Counted from the stretch's first letter, positions 34,200-43,635 are shown. The stretch: 64,000 bases of DNA from Bacillus pseudomycoides DSM 12442 (GCF_000161455.1 NZ_CM000745.1:2377553-2441552); one strand, 5' to 3'. Numbers and translations: made by a program. Notes: generated by a model from the sequence alone, not told the origin.

Positions 34200-34259
34200 T
34201 GCTTACACCTCCTGATTGTATAACAGTAGCATAACAGATTAGGACAAATAATACAAAAA

Positions 34260-34287
34260 TGGATCGCTGACAATTTTCAGCGATCCA
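34260..34287 (-). terminator. Terminator of GlsB/YeaQ gene
   Basis: 11-bp stem 34260-34270/34277-34287 with T run on the minus strand. Confidence 0.88.
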
Positions 34288-34294
34288 CCTAATT

Positions 34295-34543
34295 TCATTT
34301 TCGCATTGCACGCAGTAATAAGCTGACAATAAAAATTAAAACAATGGCACCAATTAATGCTGGAATAATTGCATACCCTCCGATAACCGGTCCAAACGTA
34401 CCCAATAACAATGTTCCAAGCCAAGAACCGATTATCCCAGCAATAATATTTCCAATCACACCACCAGGTACATCTTTACCAACGATTAAACTTGCTAGCC
34501 ATCCTAAAATACCACCAACAATTAAAGACCATATAAATGCCAT
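34295..34543 (-). CDS. GlsB/YeaQ/YmgE family stress membrane protein
   Basis: 82 aa, three membrane helices with glycine-rich packing (ILGWLASLIVGKD, GGVIGNIIAGIIGSWLG, IPALIGAIVLIFIVSLL). This is the transglycosylase-associated/YeaQ family, small inner-membrane proteins often induced by general stress. AAGGAGG site. Precise biochemical role unknown. Confidence 0.88.
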   Translation of the reverse strand: MAFIWSLIVGGILGWLASLIVGKDVPGGVIGNIIAGIIGSWLGTLLLGTFGPVIGGYAIIPALIGAIVLIFIVSLLLRAMRK

Positions 34544-34791
34544 ATCACTATACCTCCTTAATTTTACAAAACAAAAATAATACCTATAAATTATTGCTTA
34601 CCATTAGTTATGCTACTATTTTTGATAAGTTATACCTTAAATGCCACGTATAGCTTTTTATACAATTGAATTAGTACAGTTTTGTATCCATTCAAAATAA
34701 ATTATTTTTCCAAACCATATTATTCCTCGATGATCTCATAGCCTTATTCCCTAAGAACAATCTGGTTTCAACATTGTTCTCATAAATTTTT

Positions 34792-35537
34792 TTAAAACGT
34801 TTGATAGTTAAAATCAATGGCCATTCTTTGTACAGACCGATTATCAAATCTTATGGGTTCAGCAATCTTTCTAAAATCAGCTACACTTTGTCCTCGAGTT
34901 TCGTCATTTGTTGTACTTATCCATACAGCAGACTTTTTATATTCAAAGATATTATCATTCATTAATGAAATAAACGGTAATAAATCATGAATGGGACTTC
35001 TACCAATTCCACGGTATTCTTTTTTATAAAAGTTCTCATAATAAAAATCAATCATTGGCTTAATTAGTTTTGCTAGCCCTGTTCCCTTTTCATTAATAAT
35101 GTTTCCATTTCAGGAGTAATAAGTGCCTGCTGCGTTACATTTAACGGATAAACACTAACATTCTTGGCATATTTCATGACAATATTAGTTGCAATTGGAT
35201 CTCCATAAAGTGAACCTTTAATCAGTGGGGATTTTCTTCATCCCCCTCTGATTATTAGTTGAACGAATCGGGCTTTTATGGGCAGTTGGTTCCCCACCTA
35301 ACTTCTTTGCTTTCGCTGAACTTTGAGGTGGGGGTCTTACTGCCCGTTAATGCGGGGTAAAAGTTAGCTTCTGAAACAGGAGTAACATTACCTGGAAATA
35401 AAAATGCGCCACCCATTATATAATAAGCGCATACTTGGTCCATTACATCTGGATACAAAAGAAATAATATTGCATGTTTTATCGGCATAAATTAAAGCAA
35501 CTGCATCATCGATACCCAAATCTCCAAAAAAGATTTT
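34792..35537 (-). pseudogene. Inosine/uridine-type nucleoside hydrolase, multiply disrupted
   Basis: Pieces of one nucleoside hydrolase can be read in order: KIFFGDLGIDDAVALIYA (calcium-binding DxDxxxDD-like N-terminus, 35485-35537), then FLLYPDVMDQVCAYYIMGGA (about 35425-35465) after an internal deletion of roughly 100 residues, GNVTPVSEANFY up to the insertion at 35358, GDPIATNIVMKYAKNVSVYP beyond it, a frameshift near 35090, and GTGLAKLIKPMIDFYYENFY with the C-terminus ending at 34792. The start codon is also lost (TAA in its place). Clearly dead. Confidence 0.85.
35210..35357. mobile_element. 148-bp bcr1-like repeat inserted in nucleoside hydrolase
   Basis: A 148-bp segment interrupts the hydrolase codons for Asn-Phe-Tyr/Gly-Asp, flanked by TAAA at 35206-35209 and 35358-35361 (TTTA on the gene strand). 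It folds extensively: GGGGATTTTCTTCATCCCC near 35226, CCCCACCT/AGGTGGGG (35292-35334) and GGCAGT/ACTGCC arms. Size, structure and TTTA(T) target agree with bcr1 elements of the B. cereus group. Non-coding. Confidence 0.65.
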
Positions 35538-35624
35538 TTATTAACTCCTCTCACCCTCCTCATCATTTTCTACTATTATTATTATGCGAAAAAGACAAGG
35601 CGGTGAAACAGTATCAAATAAAAA

Positions 35625-35646
35625 AACCGCCTATTTACTGGCGGTT
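35625..35646 (-). terminator. Terminator of LytTR-ABC operon
   Basis: 7-bp GC-rich stem 35625-35631/35640-35646 and a seven-T run on the minus strand. Confidence 0.8.
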
Positions 35647-35716
35647 ATATGGAGATAATAAAATTGTTTATATTTTATTCAACTATCGTGTATTTTTCAC
35701 TATGAATACAATTTAT

Positions 35717-36442
35717 TTACCTTTTCATTTTCCTCTTAAAGCCCAAAACAGCGATTACGAAGATAATGATTATATAACCAACTACCCATAATAAAGGTAC
35801 AACAAGATCACCATATTCACCAGATAAAGCAAATCGTGTAGCATCAACCGCATGAGCAAATGGCAATGCATAACCGACTGTTTTAAACGTACCACCAATC
35901 ATATCTAACTTAAACCAAGTGCCACTTAACCATGTTGTAAGATTAACAAAAATCGCAAAAATCCCACCAACTTGCTTATCCGTAAAATACGTACCAAGTA
36001 GTAGACCAAATCCAATATAAAGCATTGCAATGATAATGAGTAGAATAGTGGCACCTAATACATTCGCATTAAATGATAGACCTAAGAAGAATGCTGAAAT
36101 AAAGCAAATAACAATTTGAAGAATGGCAACCGGTAATAGTGGAAGAGCGTACCCAGTAATATAATCAGAGGCAGACATAGGGGAAGCAAACATCCGCATT
36201 AAAAATGAACTGCTTTTATCCTTACCAATCAGCATCCCTGAAAATAACGTAATAAAAGAAAAACTGAAAACGATTACACCTGGCGTTAAGTTTTCTATAT
36301 GATAAAGGTCCAAAGGCATATTTTTCTGCATGATTGAAAAAAGACACATAATAATAACCGGAAGCACAATCCCAAAAAGAAGCGTCAGAGGATCTCGTAA
36401 AATCTCCTTACGATTACGTGAAGCAAATGCTAAATATCTCAT
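35717..36442 (-). CDS. ABC-2 type permease
   Basis: 241 aa, six predicted membrane helices (about 24-42, 52-72, 95-118, 128-150, 155-175, 213-233). The N-terminal NRKEILRDPLTLLFG motif is common in ABC-2 drug/polysaccharide exporters. Its ATG overlaps the stop of the ATPase gene (ATGA), so the two are coupled. Last gene of the LytTR-DUF3021-ATPase-permease operon. Confidence 0.88.
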   Translation of the reverse strand: MRYLAFASRNRKEILRDPLTLLFGIVLPVIIMCLFSIMQKNMPLDLYHIENLTPGVIVFSFSFITLFSGMLIGKDKSSSFLMRMFASPMSASDYITGYALPLLPVAILQIVICFISAFFLGLSFNANVLGATILLIIIAMLYIGFGLLLGTYFTDKQVGGIFAIFVNLTTWLSGTWFKLDMIGGTFKTVGYALPFAHAVDATRFALSGEYGDLVVPLLWVVGYIIIIFVIAVLGFKRKMKR

Positions 36443-37167
36443 AGTCCGCCTCCCTCTTCAGTTAGTGTAAGGAAAATATCTTCTAAAGAAGATTGTCCCG
36501 TATTTTCTTTTAACTCATCAATCGTTCCAAGTGCATGCAATTTACCACCATGCATAATACCGACGCGATCAGCAAGTGCTTCTACTTCTTCTAGATAGTG
36601 CGTCGTTAAAATAATCGTGATTTTACCCTTTAATTCAAGTAGAGTCTTCCACAGATCATGTCTAGCACGAATATCAAGTCCTAGTGTTGGCTCATCTAAA
36701 AAAATGATTTGGGGAGACGAAATAAGTGCCATCGCAATGCTTAGCCGGCGCTGCAACCCACCTGATAATGTTTTTGCTTTATTTTTTGCTCGCTCCGAAA
36801 GTCCAAACTTTGTCATCATTTCCACCGCTTTTTGCTTAGCCTCTTGCTTATTGCTTCCATAGATACTCGAGATGAATTCTAAATTTCCCTTTACAGAAAG
36901 ATTCGGAGCTACCGCAGTTTCTTGCGGAGAAATGTTTATTTTTTGTTTTACTGCCGTAGGGTTTTTGATGATACTATCTCCTAACATCAGTGCATCGCCA
37001 CTTGTAGGTGTAAGTAAGCAACTAAGCATTTTAATCGTTGTTGTTTTTCCAGCAGCATTTTGCCCTAAAAGTGCGAAGAATTCTCCCTTCTTAATCGTCA
37101 GTGAAAGATTGTCAACAGCTGTGCGCTCTTTAAATTTTTTCGTTAGATTTTTTATAATTATGGCCAT
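36439..37167 (-). CDS. ABC transporter ATP-binding protein
   Basis: 242 aa. Walker A GQNAAGKTT (about 34-42), Q loop SPQETA, signature LSGGLQRRL, Walker B IIFLDEP with D loop LGLD, H-loop TTHYLEE. The Gly-to-Ala at the fourth Walker position is tolerated. It starts within the TAATG overlap with the DUF3021 gene. Energises the adjacent permease; substrate probably a drug or antimicrobial peptide, by analogy with LytTR-linked exporters. Confidence 0.92.
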   Translation of the reverse strand: MAIIIKNLTKKFKERTAVDNLSLTIKKGEFFALLGQNAAGKTTTIKMLSCLLTPTSGDALMLGDSIIKNPTAVKQKINISPQETAVAPNLSVKGNLEFISSIYGSNKQEAKQKAVEMMTKFGLSERAKNKAKTLSGGLQRRLSIAMALISSPQIIFLDEPTLGLDIRARHDLWKTLLELKGKITIILTTHYLEEVEALADRVGIMHGGKLHALGTIDELKENTGQSSLEDIFLTLTEEGGGL

Positions 37168-37637
37168 TATTCATCACTTCTCCCTTCAAATTGCCTTGAT
37201 TGAATCGCAGCATTAATTTTTTTTATATCATTCTTTGAAATCATGTATTGAATAGTCCATGTGATGACATACGTACCTAAAAAACCAATAAAAAAAATCA
37301 GTGTGCCTATAGATGTTTTGGGCATCCACAGTAGCGTTACAATCGGCCCCCATACTAGTGCTGTTATACAAAAATGAACGATGTACTGTTTTAGTAGACT
37401 CCACTTCACTATGTCAAAAACAAGCGAACTTGTAGCGAATGTGACCCCAATCAGCCCTGTTAACAGTATTTGTACCGTGACAGCTGACATCTTACTAACA
37501 AATAAAGAGCGAAACTGTTCCACAACTGGCATATATTCTCCTTGACCTAATGGGAGCGAAATAAGGAGTTGTACGATTTCTCCAATAATCACACCGATAA
37601 CAAAACCACCAACAACTCGACTAATTATATTTTTCAA
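37167..37637 (-). CDS. DUF3021 family membrane protein
   Basis: 156 aa, four predicted membrane helices. It starts at TTG (37637) with GAGGTG 8 nt upstream. DUF3021 proteins nearly always follow a LytTR-domain regulator and together form a membrane-tethered regulatory pair, in which the membrane protein restrains the LytTR protein. Here the gene order LytTR-DUF3021-ABC is preserved. Confidence 0.85.
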   Translation of the reverse strand: MKNIISRVVGGFVIGVIIGEIVQLLISLPLGQGEYMPVVEQFRSLFVSKMSAVTVQILLTGLIGVTFATSSLVFDIVKWSLLKQYIVHFCITALVWGPIVTLLWMPKTSIGTLIFFIGFLGTYVITWTIQYMISKNDIKKINAAIQSRQFEGRSDE

Positions 37638-37649
37638 GATATTTTCACC

Positions 37650-38090
37650 TCATATTCCGAACAGTTTCTTAATTTTTGAAACATAGCGTCGAGAAGCATA
37701 CGTTTTGATATTCCCTGTTAATGACACGCCAATTGTTCCTGTCATACTAATATCCATATTCGTAATCATTTTAATGTTAACAATCTCTGAATTTGAAATA
37801 CGAACAAAAAATTGACTATTTAATTTCTCTTCCAGTTCATATAACCTTGAGCGAACGGTATAAATACCAGCAGCGGTTTGGAGAAATACCTTCTGTTTCT
37901 CTGTATAGATTCTAACGATATCTTTACATTCAACAATTTCAACACCTCTTTCTGAAAATACAGCTAATGAATCCATATGAGTCTCCGATAGTCGCTTCAT
38001 AATATCAGATATCTCATCTGTCATTTTATCCGTTAGAATGATAATTTTCGGCTCTTTATAAGATGGATCAATCGACACTTCAAACTTCAC
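37650..38090 (-). CDS. LytTR-domain transcriptional regulator
   Basis: 146 aa, GTG start at 38090. There is no receiver domain: residues 1-45 form a short leader and 45-146 a LytTR DNA-binding domain (DIVRIYTEKQKVFLQT, RSRLYELEEKL, FFVRISNSEIVNIKMI, SRRYVSKIKKLFGI). It heads the exporter operon. Upstream are two direct repeats 21 bp apart and a good sigma-A promoter, implying autoregulation. Confidence 0.9.
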   Translation of the reverse strand: MKFEVSIDPSYKEPKIIILTDKMTDEISDIMKRLSETHMDSLAVFSERGVEIVECKDIVRIYTEKQKVFLQTAAGIYTVRSRLYELEEKLNSQFFVRISNSEIVNIKMITNMDISMTGTIGVSLTGNIKTYASRRYVSKIKKLFGI

Positions 38091-38117
38091 TTCACCACTT
38101 CCCTTTCACTCGCTCTA

Positions 38118-38146
38118 AATATAAAAGCTATTTAAGTTACTGTAAA
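38118..38146 (-). promoter_or_regulatory. Sigma-A promoter of LytTR operon
   Basis: On the minus strand: TTTACA (38141-38146), 17-nt spacer, TATATT (38118-38123), with a predicted start about 20 nt before the GTG. Confidence 0.65.
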
Positions 38147-38154
38147 TGGATTTT

Positions 38155-38186
38155 CGATAACCGGTTGTTTTCACACGATAACTGGT
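38155..38186. promoter_or_regulatory. Probable LytTR binding site (two direct repeats)
   Basis: CGATAACCGGT (38155-38165) and CGATAACTGGT (38176-38186) are direct repeats exactly 21 bp apart (two helical turns), ending 9 bp upstream of the -35. Tandem ~10-bp repeats at this spacing are the classic LytTR target. Confidence 0.6.
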
Positions 38187-38441
38187 CAAAAAACAAATAT
38201 AACAATTAGATACTCCAGGAACATATTCTTTCTTTACAATAAATAGGCACACAAAACAGATCTTCTGTGTGCTGATTCAACTTATGTATTTCTAAATAAA
38301 AATCAATTTATTAAATTATTTTTTCATATAGATGTATAGCTTATATAGGAAGGAACGAAATATTCAAAATACTTTTTCATTAAAAAGTTCTCCCCTATTA
38401 ATTAAATAACTTTTTACATTTCTATTATACATGAATAGAAA
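38187..38441. other. Intergenic region
   Basis: No gene visible. A small dyad (about 38249-38274, GCACACA/TGTGTGC arms) is present without a T run. Confidence 0.4.
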
Positions 38442-38467
38442 AAACGACACTGTATTTTGTGTCGTTT
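38442..38467 (-). terminator. Terminator of DUF3970 gene
   Basis: 9-bp stem 38442-38450/38459-38467 with a minus-strand T run. Confidence 0.85.
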
Positions 38468-38512
38468 CGGCTCTCTATCATTAAACAATTTTATTGTTTT
38501 TAAAGGACTTTA

Positions 38513-38704
38513 TTATTTGTGAACAGCATTTTCCATCTTTTTATACGACAAATATGCTAATACATTCTTACTTGTATCATATTTAGGATTGTTTCCTTTT
38601 TTCGGCTCTCTAACATGTGTCTTTTCAAACCCAGGAATTTCAGGCATTTTCTCCAAAAATTCAACAATCTCTTTTTCCGTTCCCTCAACGCGTACACGAA
38701 TCAT
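38513..38704 (-). CDS. DUF3970 (YvzF-like) small protein
   Basis: 63 aa. The N-terminal half reads as a small alpha/beta unit (IRVRVEGTEKEIVEFLEKM) followed by a basic stretch (THVREPKKGNN) and a Tyr-rich tail. It resembles YvzF/DUF3970 proteins of bacilli, of unknown function. Its own terminator lies downstream. Confidence 0.7.
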   Translation of the reverse strand: MIRVRVEGTEKEIVEFLEKMPEIPGFEKTHVREPKKGNNPKYDTSKNVLAYLSYKKMENAVHK

Positions 38705-38773
38705 TGTTATTACTCCTCAATTCTCTATTTCTCTGTACTAAGTATAGCGTACTGAGAAAAGACTGCAAGAAAA

Positions 38774-39568
38774 TTATCTTTTTAGCGTTGAACTTTTATG
38801 ACATACAAACAGTGCCATCTCCGTATAAAATGATTCTACTTTATTATTGTTAAATTGTATGTTGAAGAACTCCTTCATTTCATTTGACGTTTTCATCATA
38901 CAATCCGTTAACTTGGAGCGTGTTGGCGATGGGACATCCATCATGTTACACCACCAATCAAAATTAAATTGTTTTTCAAATGTGAAACATGATTGCATTT
39001 GTAAACCTTGCTTTTCTAATAATGAAATCCACTCTGTTTTTCTAAGCGCTCTCCTGTGACTTGGATCTCGCTTTTTCTCAATAAAATTATAAAATGTATC
39101 ATATTCTAGGTTTTCTGGGGAGACATTATCAATTAATATAAATAATCCGTTCTCTTCTAACTTTCGATGTACTTCAAAAATAAATTGAGAAGGGTTTGAA
39201 AAATGATGCGCTGCAATGCGACAAATAATCGTATCAAACGATTGATTAGAAAATGGTAAATCCTCTGCATTTCCTACTACAAATGATACATTTTCATGTC
39301 CGTTTGTCTGGATAAATGCTTTCGCTTTTTCTAACATTTTTTCTGTTAAATCGAGCGCAACAACCTCTTTAAATATCGGGGCTAATAAATTAGCAACATG
39401 ACCGCCACCTGTAGCGATATCAAGAAGACGAATATTTTTACGATTTTTTACTTGTTGAACGACATACTGTAAATCTGGTCCTTTTGCATGAATTTGACTA
39501 TTCACATACTTTTCAGCATTACTACCAAATTGTGTTTTCACAAGTTCTTCGTTACTCATTTCAATCAT
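38774..39568 (-). CDS. Class I SAM-dependent methyltransferase
   Basis: 264 aa. SAM-binding motif I LLDIATGGGHVANLL (about 46-60), motif II acidic ALDLTEKML, motif III region GNAEDLPFSNQSFDTIIC and IAAHHF. Resembles UbiE/YcgJ-type small-molecule methyltransferases. Start either 39568 or the ATG at 39559; neither has a strong ribosome site. Substrate unknown. Confidence 0.87.
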   Translation of the reverse strand: MIEMSNEELVKTQFGSNAEKYVNSQIHAKGPDLQYVVQQVKNRKNIRLLDIATGGGHVANLLAPIFKEVVALDLTEKMLEKAKAFIQTNGHENVSFVVGNAEDLPFSNQSFDTIICRIAAHHFSNPSQFIFEVHRKLEENGLFILIDNVSPENLEYDTFYNFIEKKRDPSHRRALRKTEWISLLEKQGLQMQSCFTFEKQFNFDWWCNMMDVPSPTRSKLTDCMMKTSNEMKEFFNIQFNNNKVESFYTEMALFVCHKSSTLKR

Positions 39569-39629
39569 CTTCTTTCTACATATATTTACATATTCTTTTT
39601 CAGCAAGAATATATAAATATCCTCTTTAT

Positions 39630-40217
39630 TCAATGAACTAAGCACTCTATTTCCTTCCGATTTTCTTCTTGTTTTATATATTTACATACATTTATACCAT
39701 ATGCTTGTACAATGAAGGGAAGTGACAATACAAATAGTTCTTTTAACACATTCTCTTCGTATTCATCAACCCAATCCTTTGTTTCTGTACAATAATTAAA
39801 AATCAACGTATAGAAACTTCCGCATTCAATTTCTGTTTTACCTACACCTATTTCTCTTAATAGCTCTTTACATAATAACGAATGTCCATCAATAAAGCGT
39901 GGAAAGTAATAAGCATAAATCATTTCACGACACTTCTCCCTAATCATTTCCTCAAATTTAATATAGTATATTCTACTTTCAAAATAGAACGCTCCCCTTG
40001 TTTTCCCACTATACTCGCGTAAAAAATCTCCAATTGTATCATACGTATAGCCTTCATGCGTTTGATTCATATGTACTAAAATACCACTAGAGTTCACCAT
40101 ATATTTTGGGACTGATATGTAATAATAGACAATCCAAAAACAAAGCTTTGCTATTATTTCCTCTTCCTGCTTCTCTAAAAACTGGTCGAACAATTTTTTG
40201 AAAAATTGTTGAATCAT
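39630..40217 (-). CDS. Cytosolic protein of unknown function
   Basis: 195 aa from the ATG at 40217 (GGGAGGG 8 nt upstream; the longer frame is not supported). Rich in aromatic residues and helices (CFWIVYYYIS, REKCREMIYAYYF), with several cysteines. No signal peptide or known motif recognised. Monocistronic, between a methyltransferase and a divergent MFS gene. Confidence 0.65.
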   Translation of the reverse strand: MIQQFFKKLFDQFLEKQEEEIIAKLCFWIVYYYISVPKYMVNSSGILVHMNQTHEGYTYDTIGDFLREYSGKTRGAFYFESRIYYIKFEEMIREKCREMIYAYYFPRFIDGHSLLCKELLREIGVGKTEIECGSFYTLIFNYCTETKDWVDEYEENVLKELFVLSLPFIVQAYGINVCKYIKQEENRKEIECLVH

Positions 40218-40448
40218 AAGTATCCCTCCCTCGTACATTTTAAATTTATTCCAATTTATTTTCTAATATGTAAATTTGATTTTTTAGCTCTATAAAAGCA
40301 AAGTTTTATCCAAATCAAAAAGATTGAACTTTCATTATCAAACACGTAATATAGACTCTGACTCTAAAAAATAATGATTCAAATGTATGAATGAAGAGGA
40401 GGATTTATATACGATTTTTCCTATTTTATAAGACTGAGAGGTTTTGTT

Positions 40449-41651
40449 ATGTGGCGTAATAAAAATGTCTGGATTGTTCTAATCGGTGAGTTTATCGCTG
40501 GGCTTGGTTTGTGGCTTGGGATTCTTGGCAATCTAGAATTTATGCAGAAGTATGTACCTTCTGATTTTATGAAGTCGGTTATTTTATTTATTGGATTATT
40601 AGCCGGTGTTCTTGTTGGTCCGATGGCTGGTCGTGTTATCGATCAATACGAAAAAAAGAAAGTCCTTCTTTATGCTGGTTTCGGCCGTGTTATCAGTGTT
40701 ATTTTTATGTTCTTCGCTATTCAATATGAAAGTATCGCCTTTATGATTGCCTTTATGATTGCCCTTCAAATTTCAGCGGCTTTTTATTTCCCTGCATTGC
40801 AGTCTGTTATTCCGCTTATTGTTCGTGAACATGAACTATTACAGATGAATGGTGTCCATATGAATATCGGAACAATCGCTCGTATTGCTGGAACCTCACT
40901 AGGTGGTGTTCTTCTTGTCGTTATGAGTTTACAGTACATGTACGCGTTCTCAATGGCAGCATACGCTTTATTATTCCTTTCGACCTTTTTCCTACGATTT
41001 GAAGATCAAAAATCAAATACATCAAGTAAAAAAGCAGCAAAAGATAATAGCTTTATGGAAGTATTTCGGATTTTAAGAGGAATCCCAGTTGCATTTCGGG
41101 CACTTATTTTAAGTATTATTCCCCTTTTATTCATCGCTGGTTTCAATTTAATGGTTATTAACATTAGCGAAATGCAACATGATCCGACAATTAAAGGGTT
41201 TATTTATACCATTGAAGGTGTGGCTTTTATGTTAGGAGCTTTCGTAATTAAGCGTTTATCTGATCATTTCCCACCTGATAAATTACTTTATTTCTTCGCC
41301 TTCTGTACTGCTTTTGCGCATCTCTCATTGTTCTTTAGTGATGTGAAATGGATGGCACTTGTATCATTTGGTCTATTTGGATTTAGCGTTGGCTGTTTCT
41401 TCCCTATCATGTCAACAATTTTCCAAACAAAAGTTGAAAAAAGTTATCATGGACGTCTTTTCTCATTCCGTAATATGTTTGAAAGGGTAATGTTCCAAAT
41501 TGTCTTACTTGGAACTGGATTCTTCTTAGACACAATTGGGTTACGATATATGGTTCTTATTTTTGGCGCTATTTCATTATTAATTATTTTCATGTCGTTA
41601 TCAAAGCACAAGCAGGCAAGTAAAAACACTTCCCAAGTATCGAACATGTAA
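40449..41651 (+). CDS. MFS transporter
   Basis: 400 aa, 12 predicted helices. The motif A equivalent is GPMAGRVIDQYEKKKV between TM2 and TM3. A basic hydrophilic loop of about 25 residues separates the halves (SNTSSKKAAKDNS). Belongs to the enterobactin/macrolide-exporter-like MFS group. GAGAGG site and clean terminator; substrate unknown. Confidence 0.87.
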   Translation: MWRNKNVWIVLIGEFIAGLGLWLGILGNLEFMQKYVPSDFMKSVILFIGLLAGVLVGPMAGRVIDQYEKKKVLLYAGFGRVISVIFMFFAIQYESIAFMIAFMIALQISAAFYFPALQSVIPLIVREHELLQMNGVHMNIGTIARIAGTSLGGVLLVVMSLQYMYAFSMAAYALLFLSTFFLRFEDQKSNTSSKKAAKDNSFMEVFRILRGIPVAFRALILSIIPLLFIAGFNLMVINISEMQHDPTIKGFIYTIEGVAFMLGAFVIKRLSDHFPPDKLLYFFAFCTAFAHLSLFFSDVKWMALVSFGLFGFSVGCFFPIMSTIFQTKVEKSYHGRLFSFRNMFERVMFQIVLLGTGFFLDTIGLRYMVLIFGAISLLIIFMSLSKHKQASKNTSQVSNM

Positions 41652-41683
41652 AATCCATCTCCAAATTGAGATGGATTTTTCTC
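41651..41683 (+). terminator. Terminator of MFS gene
   Basis: 11-bp stem 41651-41661/41668-41678 with five Ts; the stop codon's last base starts the stem. Confidence 0.88.
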
Positions 41684-42253
41684 TTATTGTAAGAGATGAC
41701 CTAAGTCTCCTGTTGTTATATTCCCACTATTTGCTTCATCTGTATCAATATGCATATCTAAGGCGTATGTATCTTTTACACGAATTAACACTTGATTAAA
41801 AATCAATCCTCTGTTTCCTTCTACTTTCACACTTGCATATTGTCCATCTTTCACTTGAAATTTTTCAGCATCTTGAGGTGTCATATGGATATGGCGCTCA
41901 GCGATGATTACACCTTTTTCAATTTTTAAAGAACCCTTTGGACCAATAAGAGTAATCCCTGGTGTTCCATCAATATTGCCTGATGCTCGAATCGGAGCAT
42001 CCACTCCTAATTTACGTGCATCTGTTTTTGAAATTTCAACCTGTGTAAACTTTCGAATAGGACCAAGGATACGGACTTTTGGGATTTCCGCCTTTTCAGT
42101 CTTAATCGTTACTGTTTCTTTCGCTGCAAACTCTCCTGGTTGTGAAAGTTCTTTTGCAACCAGGAGCTCATATCCTTCCCCAAAAAGTTTTTCTAAATCT
42201 TCGCTTGTCAGATGGACATGCCGATTTGATACACCAATTGGAATTTGTTTCAC
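41684..42253 (-). CDS. pduL: PduL-type phosphate propanoyltransferase/phosphotransacetylase
   Basis: 189 aa from a GTG at 42253 with GAGGTG 6 nt upstream (an earlier GTG is not properly spaced). Two tandem PduL beta-barrel domains. Zinc-binding His clusters: SNRHVHL at about 10-16 and AERHIHMT in the second half. The family interconverts acyl-CoA and acyl phosphate with zinc, unrelated in sequence to Pta. No microcompartment or propanediol genes are present, so here it probably acts as a free acetate/propionate enzyme. Confidence 0.92.
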   Translation of the reverse strand: MKQIPIGVSNRHVHLTSEDLEKLFGEGYELLVAKELSQPGEFAAKETVTIKTEKAEIPKVRILGPIRKFTQVEISKTDARKLGVDAPIRASGNIDGTPGITLIGPKGSLKIEKGVIIAERHIHMTPQDAEKFQVKDGQYASVKVEGNRGLIFNQVLIRVKDTYALDMHIDTDEANSGNITTGDLGHLLQ

Positions 42254-42435
42254 CTTTAACACCTCTTCATTATGTGGTAGTATTCATACTCTTTAGCCTT
42301 CCCTTCTTTTTCTTTTTACACAACTGCGTTTTGAATTCTGACTCAAAAGTGATAAAATATAATTATGTGTTTTCAGAATAATAAAAGAATATAAAATTTA
42401 GAAAATGAAAGCACAGTTTTTTAGGAGGGGTTTTG

Positions 42436-43635
42436 ATGACTTATACGTTAGCAGCTAGAATGAAAGCATTTCAATCTTCTATATTCAGTGAATTAGCAGC
42501 TTATAAAAAGGTAAAAATTGCAGCAGGTCACAAAATGATTGATTTGAGTATCGGCAATCCAGATATGCCTCCTGCTGATATTGTAAGAGAAGCTATGGTA
42601 CATACAGCAAATGAAAAAGAAAGTTACGGTTATACTTTAACAGGTATTCAAGAATTCCATGAGTCAGTAACTGAATATTACGATAACAATCACAATGTTA
42701 AATTAGATCCAAACAATGAAGTTTTATTATTAATGGGTTCCCAAGATGGACTCGTTCACTTGCCTATGATTTTTGCAAATCCAGGTGATCTTATTTTAGT
42801 ACCTGATCCTGGATATACAGCATATGAGACGGGTATTCAAATGGCAGGTGCAAAGCCTTACTTCATGCCTTTAAAGAAGGAAAATGATTTTTTACCTAAT
42901 TTACAAGACGTTCCTGAGGAAATTGCTAAACAAGCAAAAATGATGATATTAAACTTCCCTGGAAATCCAGTTCCGGCAATGGCTCATGAAGATTTCTTCA
43001 AAGAGGTCATTGCATTCGCAAAACAGCACAATATCATTGTGGTACATGATTTCGCCTATGCAGAATTTTATTACGATGGAAAGAAACCAATCAGTTTCTT
43101 ATCTGTTCCTGGCGCCAAAGAAGTTGGTGTTGAAATTAATTCCCTATCCAAAAGCTATAGCTTAGCTGGTAGCCGCATTGGTTATATGATTGGAAATGAA
43201 GAAATTGTAGGTGCACTAGCGCAATTTAAATCAAACACAGACTACGGAGTGTTCTTGCCAATTCAAAAGGCCGCATCAGTTGCCTTACGTAAAGGGGCCG
43301 ATTTCTGCGCCAAAAATCGGATTATCTACCAAGAACGTAGAGATACTTTAGTTGATGGATTTGCTTCTTTCGGATGGCATGTTGATAGACCAGCTGGTAG
43401 TATGTTTGTTTGGGCTGAAATCCCAAAAGGCTGGACCTCATTAGACTTTACCTATGCACTAATGGATCGTGCGCATGTTGTTGTAACCCCTGGTCATGCT
43501 TTTGGACCACATGGTGAAGGATTCGTTCGTATCGCACTTGTTCAAGATAAAGAAGTGTTACAACAAGTTGTTGAAAATATTGAAAATAGCGGTATTTTCT
43601 CTCCCGAAAAGGCAGATGCATTAGTCAATAATTAA
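42436..43635 (+). CDS. PLP-dependent class I/II aminotransferase
   Basis: 399 aa from the ATG at 42436 (AGGAGGGG 7 nt upstream; the TTG one codon earlier is too close). Fold type I: DLSIGNPD near 37-44, VPDPGY near 123, NFPGNPV near 174, HDFAYAEF near 205, and the Schiff-base Lys239 in SLSKSYSLAGSRIG. Resembles MtnE and LL-diaminopimelate aminotransferases. No methionine-salvage or lysine genes flank it, so the amino donor and acceptor cannot be named. Confidence 0.88.
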   Translation: MTYTLAARMKAFQSSIFSELAAYKKVKIAAGHKMIDLSIGNPDMPPADIVREAMVHTANEKESYGYTLTGIQEFHESVTEYYDNNHNVKLDPNNEVLLLMGSQDGLVHLPMIFANPGDLILVPDPGYTAYETGIQMAGAKPYFMPLKKENDFLPNLQDVPEEIAKQAKMMILNFPGNPVPAMAHEDFFKEVIAFAKQHNIIVVHDFAYAEFYYDGKKPISFLSVPGAKEVGVEINSLSKSYSLAGSRIGYMIGNEEIVGALAQFKSNTDYGVFLPIQKAASVALRKGADFCAKNRIIYQERRDTLVDGFASFGWHVDRPAGSMFVWAEIPKGWTSLDFTYALMDRAHVVVTPGHAFGPHGEGFVRIALVQDKEVLQQVVENIENSGIFSPEKADALVNN

